19,760 nt of DNA from Clostridia bacterium (lineage in GTDB: Bacteria > Bacillota > Clostridia > Christensenellales > Borkfalkiaceae): contig CAAGDF010000022.1 of NCBI GenBank assembly GCA_900768525.1, forward strand, positions 1-19,760. Direction: 5' to 3'. The translations under genes were made by a program, and so were the position numbers. Each line of letters begins with the position of its first letter. Position 1 is the first letter of the stretch. The notes beneath the pieces are model-generated. The model was given only the letters and a program-made list of their open reading frames with translations, made no database searches and was not told the origin of the DNA. Below, piece after piece: positions 4,997 to 11,244 of the stretch.

Positions 4997-7624
4997 TTAT
5001 CGGACTTCATAACCGGCATCGACGATATTTTGCTTTATTTTAGCAATATCCGCGCCGTTATGCTCGACGGTCAACTCGCCTTTTTTCAAATCGGCTTTAG
5101 CGGACACAACGCCCTCAACCGAGGTCGCAGCGTTTTCTACGCGCATTACGCAATGCGCGCACATCATACCTTTTACTTTGATAACAGTTTCCATTTCAGC
5201 TCCTTTTTCGTCGTGTTCAGCGACGATTTCGATATTTTCAATATTTGTATTCTTATTGTTTTTATGCTTTTTATCGCCCGAATTTTTCGCTTTATTCTTT
5301 GGTTTGAACAGGTTGACCGAGAGCGCGTTAAGCACTACCGATACACTTGAAAAGCTCATAGCGAGAGCGCCGATCATAGGCGAAATTTTAAACCCGAACA
5401 AATAGTACGGAATACCAGTTGCGATAAACACGCAAATTACGTTATAGAAAAACGCCCAGAACAAACCGAATTTGATTTTGAACAGCACCTCTTTACTAAG
5501 GTCCACGGCAACAGGCACGCCCGACAAATCGTTTTTCAAAAGCACGATATCGCCTGAGTTTACGGCAACGTCGCTGCCTCCGCCGACGGCAATACCTATA
5601 TCCGCCGCAGTCAGCGCGGGCGCGTCGTTCACGCCGTCGCCCACCATAGCGACAACCTTGCCTTCGCCCTTAAGCGTTTCGATCACCTTTTGTTTATCTT
5701 GCGGCAACACGTCGGAAATAACATGCGGTATACCCACCTCGTTTGCCACCGCGTGCGCGGTTTTTTCGTTATCGCCCGTGAGCATAATCACGTCGATATC
5801 TCGGGCTATAAGTTCGTTAACGGCACTTTCGGCGGTTTCTTTAACGCGGTCTTTTATTGCGATTACGCCCACCGTTTTACCGTTTTCTATAATAAACAAC
5901 GGGGTTTTACCCTCGTTTGCAAGCGTTTCGGCAGAAGCCTCGAACAAAGCGTAATCGGTCGATTTTTCCTTGGCAAGCGCAAGATTTCCTATATAGTATT
6001 TTTTGCCGTTAACCTCGCCGTAAAGCCCGCGCCCCTCGAGCGAAGAATAATTTTTCACAGCAACGAGTTCGGCGTTATGCTCGGACGCGTACTCGCAAAC
6101 GGCAAGAGCAAGCGGGTGTTCGGACATATTCTCAATAGAGTAAGCAACGCCGAGATAATAATCTTTGTTATCGGAAATAAAATCGGTAACCGAGGGTTTT
6201 CCCTGCGTAATCGTGCCCGTTTTATCGAATACGACGACGTTGATAGATTTTGTTCTTTCTAAAATTTCGGCGTTGCGGATAATCAGGCCAAGCTGCGCCG
6301 CCTTGCCCGTTCCCACCATTATGGCAACAGGAGTTGCAAGACCTAACGCGCACGGGCAAGCGATTACCACTACCGTAACGGCAAAATTAAGCGACAATTC
6401 AAACGACGAACCCGCTATCAGGTTGCAAACAAGCGTAAGCAAAGCGATAATTAAAATCGTCGGCACGAAAACCGCGGAGATTTTATCTGCAAGCCGCGAA
6501 ACGGGTGCTTTGGAGTTTGCAGCCTCTTCCACGAGCTTGATTATCGCCGAAAACGACGTATCCTCGCCGACCTTGGTCGCCTTTACGGTGGCATAACCCG
6601 CCGTGGCAATGGTCGATGCGTAAACCTCTTCGCCGACCGACTTTTCCACGGGTAGCGACTCGCCAGTTATATTCGACTGATCGATCGCGACCGTGCCGCT
6701 TTCTATTATTCCGTCCACGGGAATATTCGCCCCGCGCTTTACCACGACTATATCGCCGACTTTTACGTCCGCGATATCGACCTCTTTTTCTTCTCCGTCA
6801 ACTATTACTACCGCACGCGTGGGTTTAAGTTGAACAAGAGCCTCGACCGCCTTGGTCGTTTTGCGCTCCGACAAGCCCTCAAGATATTTACCAAGGCTCA
6901 CCAAAGTCAGAATCATACCCGCCGATTCAAAGTATAAATTATCGTGATAAGTGGCGATAATCGACTTATAGGCGGCTATTTGCGCCTCGCTAAGCCCCGC
7001 AACGAAAGCAAGTTTCGAGGTGGCAATGCTGAGTATAAAAATAGAAACGATTCCGTAGATTACCGAAACGGACGAACCTATCGCAATAAGCGTATCCATA
7101 TTGGGCGCGCCGCGGAACAGTTTTTTAAATCCGCTGATAAAATATCTTCTGTAAATTATCAGGACGGGAATCAGCAAAACAAGCTGAATGAGCGCGTAGC
7201 CTATGGGGTTAGCCATATGGTCGAACACGTCGGGCGCGGGAAATCCCCACATCATATTGCCCATTGAAAAATACATAAGCGCAATAAGCAACGCGGCGGA
7301 AATCAATAGTTCGACAAGTTGTTTGTCGAGTTTCTTTTTTGTTTTGCCGCCCGTAGAACCAACCGCCGAACTACTCGCCGAACCGCCGTCGGTTTTATTT
7401 GTTTTTTCGCCGCCGCTAAGCGACGCCGAATAACCGGCTTTATCGACGCTGTTTTCTATATCTTCGGGCGAACAAACCGTTTCGTCGTATTCTACCGTCA
7501 TATTTTTCATCAGCAAATTGACGTTTACGCTTTTTACGCCCGCGGTTTTTTGAACCGCTTTTTCCACATGAGACACGCACGCGGCGCAACTCATTCCGGT
7601 AACGTTAAATAACTGTTTTTTCAT
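4997..7624 (-). CDS. copA: Cu(I)-exporting P-type ATPase with HMA domains at both ends
   Basis: This 875-residue P1B-1 ATPase pumps Cu(I) out across the cytoplasmic membrane. An N-terminal heavy-metal-associated domain has GMSCAAC (Cys13, Cys16), followed by a Gly/Ser/Lys linker (70-100). Next come membrane helices, TGES (320-323), the transport motif CPC (423-425), the phosphorylated Asp467 in DKTGT, SEHP (501-504) and GDGVND (662-667). YN (about 727) and MSFSS (about 756-760) in the last two helices are the Cu(I) ligands of this subgroup. After a charged linker (about 775-812), a second HMA domain has GMMCAHC (Cys822, Cys825). Its start overlaps the csoR stop as ATGA, so the two are translationally coupled. 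A C-terminal HMA is uncommon; a late fusion of a CopZ-like chaperone is a possible origin. Confidence 0.96.
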   Translation of the reverse strand: MKKQLFNVTGMSCAACVSHVEKAVQKTAGVKSVNVNLLMKNMTVEYDETVCSPEDIENSVDKAGYSASLSGGEKTNKTDGGSASSSAVGSTGGKTKKKLDKQLVELLISAALLIALMYFSMGNMMWGFPAPDVFDHMANPIGYALIQLVLLIPVLIIYRRYFISGFKKLFRGAPNMDTLIAIGSSVSVIYGIVSIFILSIATSKLAFVAGLSEAQIAAYKSIIATYHDNLYFESAGMILTLVSLGKYLEGLSERKTTKAVEALVQLKPTRAVVIVDGEEKEVDIADVKVGDIVVVKRGANIPVDGIIESGTVAIDQSNITGESLPVEKSVGEEVYASTIATAGYATVKATKVGEDTSFSAIIKLVEEAANSKAPVSRLADKISAVFVPTILIIALLTLVCNLIAGSSFELSLNFAVTVVVIACPCALGLATPVAIMVGTGKAAQLGLIIRNAEILERTKSINVVVFDKTGTITQGKPSVTDFISDNKDYYLGVAYSIENMSEHPLALAVCEYASEHNAELVAVKNYSSLEGRGLYGEVNGKKYYIGNLALAKEKSTDYALFEASAETLANEGKTPLFIIENGKTVGVIAIKDRVKETAESAVNELIARDIDVIMLTGDNEKTAHAVANEVGIPHVISDVLPQDKQKVIETLKGEGKVVAMVGDGVNDAPALTAADIGIAVGGGSDVAVNSGDIVLLKNDLSGVPVAVDLSKEVLFKIKFGLFWAFFYNVICVFIATGIPYYLFGFKISPMIGALAMSFSSVSVVLNALSVNLFKPKNKAKNSGDKKHKNNKNTNIENIEIVAEHDEKGAEMETVIKVKGMMCAHCVMRVENAATSVEGVVSAKADLKKGELTVEHNGADIAKIKQNIVDAGYEVR
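6953..6975. repeat. Copy of the dispersed motif inside copA
   Basis: GATAATCGACTTATAG at 6956-6971 differs from the intergenic 16-mer by one base and is followed by GGCG, as in copies 1-3. On the coding strand it specifies AYKSIIA, in the variable loop (about residues 217-224) between two membrane helices of CopA. It may be an element inserted in frame, or a chance match. Confidence 0.45.
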
Positions 7625-7920
7625 ACAAACTTTCTGAATAGATCGATTATTTCATCGATCGCCTCCGTTTCGCCTCGCTTTACGCTTTCCACAACGCAAC
7701 TTTTCATATGCTCTTCTAAAATGACCGCGGAAACGCTCTTGATAGACTTGTATACGGCGGCAAGCTGAATTAAAACGTCGTCGCAATATCTGTCGTTTTC
7801 TATCATTTTAGAAACGCCGTTGATTTGCCCCAAAATGCGGTTTAATCGACCTATAAGGGCACTTTTTTCCTTTTCTGTGCGTGGAACCGCTTTCTTTTTA
7901 CAACAGGTGCACTCTCCCAC
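7621..7920 (-). CDS. csoR: CsoR-family copper-sensing repressor
   Basis: This 99-residue all-helical DUF156/CsoR repressor releases the copper-efflux operator when Cu(I) binds. The family phrase LIGRLNRILGQI is clear. The Cu(I) ligands Cys-His-Cys are present as the Cys of RYCDD and the His and Cys of EEHMKSC. A further Cys cluster (GECTCC) sits at the extreme N-terminus. I chose GTG 7918-7920, with AGGAGG 11 bases upstream. The longer frame from ATG 8004 would run through the operator and the -10 box and have no ribosome binding site, so it is rejected. The stop overlaps the copA start by four bases. The gene is autoregulated through the operator at 7952-7974. Confidence 0.93.
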   Translation of the reverse strand: MGECTCCKKKAVPRTEKEKSALIGRLNRILGQINGVSKMIENDRYCDDVLIQLAAVYKSIKSVSAVILEEHMKSCVVESVKRGETEAIDEIIDLFRKFV

Positions 7921-7951
7921 TGTTCTATATACCTCCTGATCAATATCGCTT

Positions 7952-7974
7952 AATATACCCCCTACGGGTATATT
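7952..7974. promoter_or_regulatory. CsoR operator
   Basis: The perfect inverted repeat AATATACCC (7952-7960) / GGGTATATT (7966-7974) surrounds the 5-base centre CCTAC. It fits the known CsoR site type (TACCC-N-GGGTA). It lies at the transcription start, directly downstream of the -10, so bound CsoR would block initiation. Confidence 0.9.
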
Positions 7975-7975
7975 T

Positions 7976-8004
7976 ATTGTAACACCGCTCATACGTTTTG
8001 TCAA
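7976..8004 (-). promoter_or_regulatory. Promoter of the csoR-copA-rfbB operon
   Basis: On the minus strand TTGACA (8004-7999) and TACAAT (7981-7976) are separated by 17 bases. The CsoR operator begins one base after the -10. Confidence 0.9.
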
Positions 8005-8090
8005 CGATTTTATAAAAAATTTTTCCCTTTTTAAGTATTTTTTAACCGCCGCCCGTTTTTGCCGTTTACGCCCGCCTTAAAAAAACGCAC

Positions 8091-8132
8091 AAAAAAAGCA
8101 CGCTTTCTTGATTCTTACGCAAAAAAGCATGC
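8091..8132 (-). terminator. Intrinsic terminator of the EEP/kinase/ATC-hydrolase unit
   Basis: On the minus strand GCATGCTTT (8132-8124) pairs with AAAGCGTGC (8106-8098), 9 bp with one G-U pair, and is followed by seven T residues (8097-8091). It begins 17 bases after the last stop. Confidence 0.75.
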
Positions 8133-8149
8133 CCGTTATAACGAATATT

Positions 8150-8758
8150 CTATTTGTTTTTTATAAAATGAAAATCGCAACAACTACCGCCCTTACCGAG
8201 CGTTTGCTCGCGCTCGAACCTGATTTTCGGCATCAGTCCCGTAAAAGCGATATCGTCGTTAGCGCAAAATACGGGGCAAAGCTCGGGGCAACCTTGCTCG
8301 TCGCAAACGTCTTTATACAAACAACGGGTAAAATTGAAATGTATCTCGTGTCCGTCGCAACGCACCCATTCGGTAGTCCAGCCTTCAGCGGGAAATTTCT
8401 TTTTCATAACCGACTTGACAAACGATCTGTAAAGAAAATATGTACACGGCATTTTTGCAAACTTTTGCTGCTCGGCTTTTTTGACCTCGGCAGACTTAGC
8501 CGTTTCCTGCTTTACAAGTTCGATCGCCGCACCCTCGGCATACCCGCTTTTGCGAAGAGCTTTGTAATATGCCATCGTGGGGAAAAGGTTTGTTTTCATA
8601 TGTTTTTCAATCGCTTTGCTGCCCTTAAAGTCGGCTTTTTCGCAAAGCGATCGATAGATTTCTTTTGCAAGCTCAAAAATTCTTGTACCCTTTTCCGCGC
8701 CGAATTTTTCTGAACAATCGGTTTCTAAAAAATATAATTCGGTTTGTTTAAAAGCCAT
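8150..8758 (-). CDS. L-2-amino-thiazoline-4-carboxylic acid hydrolase family protein
   Basis: The 202-residue product matches my recollection of the ATC-hydrolase-like family (PF14196). Its C-terminal third is cysteine-rich: Cys146 in RCLYKDV, then Cys152, Cys157, Cys161 and Cys165 in the GCPELCPVFC region, and a closing GSCCDFHF (Cys193-Cys194-Asp195). Named members open the thiazoline ring of ATC on the route to L-cysteine, but most relatives are uncharacterised and the real substrate is unknown. The spaced cysteines could also bind metal. No signal peptide is seen. I chose ATG 8756-8758, 11 bases after the preceding stop; an upstream in-frame start would overlap that gene and would not fit the family. 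The upstream ribosome binding site is weak, which suggests coupling. Confidence 0.75.
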   Translation of the reverse strand: MAFKQTELYFLETDCSEKFGAEKGTRIFELAKEIYRSLCEKADFKGSKAIEKHMKTNLFPTMAYYKALRKSGYAEGAAIELVKQETAKSAEVKKAEQQKFAKMPCTYFLYRSFVKSVMKKKFPAEGWTTEWVRCDGHEIHFNFTRCLYKDVCDEQGCPELCPVFCANDDIAFTGLMPKIRFEREQTLGKGGSCCDFHFIKNK

Positions 8759-8769
8759 AATATTACTTT

Positions 8770-9387
8770 TTAATCGGCGAAAAGCGCGTTGTAATAATCG
8801 CACACCGCATCTACGACTTTGTTCATATCTTTATGCGACGTGTTCACCATAAGGTCGTACGTTTCGCGAGCGCCCCACTTACCGTCGCTGAAAAACGAAT
8901 AATAATCGGCACGACCGCGGTCGATATCGTTCATCTTGCGTTTCATTTCTTTTTCAGTGATTTTTTCGCCGTCCGCAAGCCTTGCCATACAACGCTCTAA
9001 CTTGCAAGCCTGATCGGCATACACAAAAATTCTGAACGGATTCTCTTCGCGAAGAATATAATCGGCGCAACGCCCGACGATTACGCAGTCGGACTTTTCA
9101 GCCATTTCGCGGATAATCTTGTGCTGTTCGGCAAAAACGGCGATGCTCTGTTTGAACGCGGGATCGGGCATGTGCACAAAACTCATACCCACATGAATGG
9201 GCAACGGCGCAACCGGTTTACGCTCGGCAACCTGACGAACGTATTCTTCGGAAAGCGACGTGCGCTTGGCAATTTCGGTTATAATTTCGTTATCGTAATA
9301 AGCAAACCCGAGTTTCTCGGAAAGACGAACGCCCAGTTCGCGCCCTCCGCTGCCGAATTCACGACCGATAGTTATAATTTTATTCAT
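8770..9387 (-). CDS. Cytidylate kinase-like protein (AAA/P-loop)
   Basis: This 205-residue protein is of the cytidylate-kinase-like family (PF13189). The N-terminus MNKIITIGREFGSGGREL carries the modified P-loop GREFGSGG (8-15) typical of this family. IVGRCADYIL and the Arg-rich lid segment (RKMNDIDRGRADYYSFF) follow. It is distinct from canonical Cmk, which has a GPxGxGKS loop, and its substrate is not established. The start is ATG 9385-9387, with GGAGG seven bases upstream; the longer frame from 9504 would overlap the preceding gene. It lies in the middle of a three-gene unit, 49 bases after the EEP gene and 11 bases before the ATC-hydrolase-like gene. Confidence 0.88.
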   Translation of the reverse strand: MNKIITIGREFGSGGRELGVRLSEKLGFAYYDNEIITEIAKRTSLSEEYVRQVAERKPVAPLPIHVGMSFVHMPDPAFKQSIAVFAEQHKIIREMAEKSDCVIVGRCADYILREENPFRIFVYADQACKLERCMARLADGEKITEKEMKRKMNDIDRGRADYYSFFSDGKWGARETYDLMVNTSHKDMNKVVDAVCDYYNALFAD

Positions 9388-9436
9388 AAACAGACCTCCG
9401 CTGTAATACATCCTTAATTTGTAGTCTTGCTCATAA

Positions 9437-10552
9437 TTATTTATTTTTAAATCTGAATTTGATGCAAACGGGATTATGGTCGGAATACTTGAACCCCTCA
9501 TCAAGAACGTTGGACGAATCGACCGTAATGTTGGACGAAACCAAAAATCCGTCTACGGTAAGAACGAACTGTTTGCCCTTTTCGTAAGGCGCGTCGGCAT
9601 TACGGCAGGAGGGAACTTTTTCTTCCGCATTTTCGCCGGGAATCACGAGCGACATACCCGTGCCGTCGAGCATAGTTTTGTCGAACGGCTTTGCCCAGGT
9701 GTAGTCTTTGCCGTCAACGCCGAAAACCTCGGACGCATTGCCGTACAAATCCTGATTGAAATCGCCTGCGCAAATAACGTAATTGCCCGCCTCGGTTTCG
9801 GTTTTGCAGATATCTAGCAGCATTTTTAACTGATCTTTTGCAATCTTGCCGTCCGACGAATACGCCGTAAGGTGCATATTTATAAGCACGAAAGTCTTGC
9901 CGCCGCTGACGGGTATACGGTTTATGGACAAACACCTGTCAAGATCGGCATATTTTGCGAACCCGCTTTCGACGGGCAGCTCCACTCGATTCGCGCCGTC
10001 GATAACATATTTGCTCAGCGTAAGCATTCCGCTCTTGTTCGCGCCGTGCGGCGAGTTGAACGGATAAAGCAAATACGGCGAATTATAGTTTTGCGCATAA
10101 GTAGACCAGTACGTACTGAACGCGTTGCGCAAAATATTACGCTCGCTTATGCCGTAACTTCTTGTCGATTCAAAATCGACCTCCTGAAAACAAACGAATC
10201 TGTATTCCGAACTTACGCCGTAAGTAGACGCGGTATCTTCAAGCGTTTTTATAACGCCGTTAAGATTATCTTTTACAGCCTGCTCCGAGAATGCGCGCGA
10301 ATATTTTCCGCCGTCCATAAAGAAAGAGTAATCGTCGCTGTATGCGCCGAAACCTACGTTCCAGGAAAGCAGCGAATAAGTAGTAGAGGTATACAACCCC
10401 GAATTACTGTTGCCTTTTTCTACAATAAGCGTTTTATCGCCGATACGCTTGTAAGAAAACGTGTAGTAGCCCACGTATCCCGCAACGAGCACGATAATTC
10501 CGAGGAATACGCACAGCACGATTTTGAGTACATTTTTGAGTGTTTTATTCAT
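9437..10552 (-). CDS. Membrane-anchored endonuclease/exonuclease/phosphatase-fold hydrolase
   Basis: The 371-residue product has one N-terminal hydrophobic segment (about 7-30) that should anchor it with the catalytic domain outside. The domain shows the EEP metal and catalytic motifs in order: LSWNVG, CFQEVDFE (Glu metal ligand), NMHLTAY, AGDFNQD (Asp/Asn), TVDGFLVS and SDHNPV (Asp-His general base). The superfamily includes nucleases, sphingomyelinases and inositol-phosphate phosphatases. The external location favours a phosphodiesterase or phosphatase acting on extracellular nucleic acid, lipid or glycan phosphates; the substrate is undetermined. ATG 10550-10552 is preferred over the GTG directly before it, because GGTGA lies about seven bases upstream. 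It is the first gene of a three-gene unit. Confidence 0.85.
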   Translation of the reverse strand: MNKTLKNVLKIVLCVFLGIIVLVAGYVGYYTFSYKRIGDKTLIVEKGNSNSGLYTSTTYSLLSWNVGFGAYSDDYSFFMDGGKYSRAFSEQAVKDNLNGVIKTLEDTASTYGVSSEYRFVCFQEVDFESTRSYGISERNILRNAFSTYWSTYAQNYNSPYLLYPFNSPHGANKSGMLTLSKYVIDGANRVELPVESGFAKYADLDRCLSINRIPVSGGKTFVLINMHLTAYSSDGKIAKDQLKMLLDICKTETEAGNYVICAGDFNQDLYGNASEVFGVDGKDYTWAKPFDKTMLDGTGMSLVIPGENAEEKVPSCRNADAPYEKGKQFVLTVDGFLVSSNITVDSSNVLDEGFKYSDHNPVCIKFRFKNK

Positions 10553-10568
10553 CACGATTCACCGTATA

Positions 10569-10587
10569 TCAACGCTTTTTGCGTTGA
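10569..10587. promoter_or_regulatory. Leader hairpin of the EEP unit
   Basis: TCAACGC (10569-10575) and GCGTTGA (10581-10587) form a perfect 7-bp stem with a 5-base loop, 16 bases upstream of the EEP start codon. It could affect translation; no T-run marks it as a terminator. Confidence 0.4.
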
Positions 10588-10646
10588 GTTTAGTAATTCA
10601 CAGCGCGCGCCGCCTGAACAAATCGCCACGCACCCTGTATGCGGTT

Positions 10647-10675
10647 ATTTTACCATATATCAGATAAAAAGTAAA
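10647..10675 (-). promoter_or_regulatory. Promoter of the EEP/kinase/ATC-hydrolase unit
   Basis: On the minus strand TTTACT (10675-10670) and TAAAAT (10652-10647) are separated by 17 bases, giving a leader of about 90 bases before the EEP start. Confidence 0.6.
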
Positions 10676-10778
10676 TACATTTTCCGGATTTTACAGCCAT
10701 TTTCTTTTGCATCGTCAGACAGCGGCAGTTAACGGAGAAAATGTCGGAAACGCGGTCAGCATTAAACAACAAAAGGCG

Positions 10779-11100
10779 CGCCGCGCGTAAACGGAGCTGT
10801 CGCGCGATAGCGAGACTGAATAGAGCAAATAGCGGTTTCCAGCATTATAACTAAAATCCTTGTTTGCACAGCAAATATATCCACTGACAAGGATTTACGA
10901 ATTATTAAAATTATCCTCTTCAGTCAACGGCTTTATGCCGTTGACAGCTTCCCCGAAAGGGAAGCCTCGTCAAGGATATACATATTATGAAAGCAGACCT
11001 CATCAGTCGCCGCGCTCCCGTCGACACTCCTTGTAATCTCTGTAAAAGCGCGGCTATAGGTCGATTATCAAACATAAAGGCTCCCCAAAAGGAAGCCTTG
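10779..11100. repeat. Cluster of three diverged clostridial-type intergenic hairpin repeats
   Basis: The same skeleton, CTC-TCAGTC, a hairpin, then ACAGCT(T)CC, appears three times. It is inverted at about 10790-10835, direct at 10915-10966, and degenerate at 10998-11054. The best copy has GTCAACGGC (10923-10931) pairing with GCCGTTGAC (10937-10945), then GCTTCCC (10947-10953) pairing with GGGAAGC (10959-10965). The third has GCCGCGCT (11009-11016) pairing with AGCGCGGC (11047-11054). A perfect 10-bp inverted repeat, AAATCCTTGT / ACAAGGATTT, lies at 10854-10863 and 10887-10896. Repeats of this style are common between genes of gut Clostridia. No protein gene is supported in 10553-11244. Confidence 0.65.
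11054..11069 (-). repeat. Dispersed 16-bp motif, intergenic copy within the hairpin-repeat cluster
   Basis: The reverse complement of 11054-11069 is exactly GATAATCGACCTATAG. It directly adjoins the right arm (AGCGCGGC) of the third hairpin repeat. Read on the minus strand it is followed by CCGCGCTTTT. Confidence 0.8.
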
Positions 11101-11152
11101 AACTACTAATATATGGTGAGCTTTTAGCGGGTTACGCTTTTGTTATGATTAC

Positions 11153-11181
11153 ATTTTACATTGCAATCACTATTTTGTCAA
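11153..11181 (-). promoter_or_regulatory. Unassigned near-consensus promoter reading into the repeat cluster
   Basis: On the minus strand TTGACA (11181-11176) and TAAAAT (11158-11153) are 17 bases apart. The transcript would start at about 11146 and cross the hairpin repeats towards the EEP unit. No credible gene follows directly, so it drives either a structured non-coding RNA or a very long leader for the EEP unit. Confidence 0.5.
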
Positions 11182-11244
11182 TACCCATTTGCCAATTTTT
11201 TTCTACAAAAATTTTATCGCCGACACTATTCTTTTATAATTTAA

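Noticed and set aside
7841..7868. AATCGACCTATA followed by GCACTTTTTT inside csoR, resembling the dispersed motif
   Set aside because: It encodes LIGRLN in the most conserved CsoR segment, so protein constraint can explain it; only 12 bases of the motif match exactly.
8759..8803. Longer N-terminus of the ATC-hydrolase-like protein
   Set aside because: It would overlap the preceding gene by 34 bases and adds residues (MRLLQRAFRRLKSNI) unlike the family; the ATG at 8758 fits the operon spacing.
9872..10732. Long plus-strand open frame of 286 codons opposite the EEP gene
   Set aside because: It is antisense to a gene with clear catalytic motifs, has no family-like sequence, and arises from the codon bias of the real gene. 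The same applies to the long frames at 15391-16095, 17250-17894 and 5690-6262.
10930..11085. A 52-codon minus-strand reading frame (MFDNRPIAALLQRLQG...) across the hairpin repeats
   Set aside because: It is built entirely from repeat sequence, has no ribosome binding site, and is typical of spurious calls in clostridial intergenic repeats.
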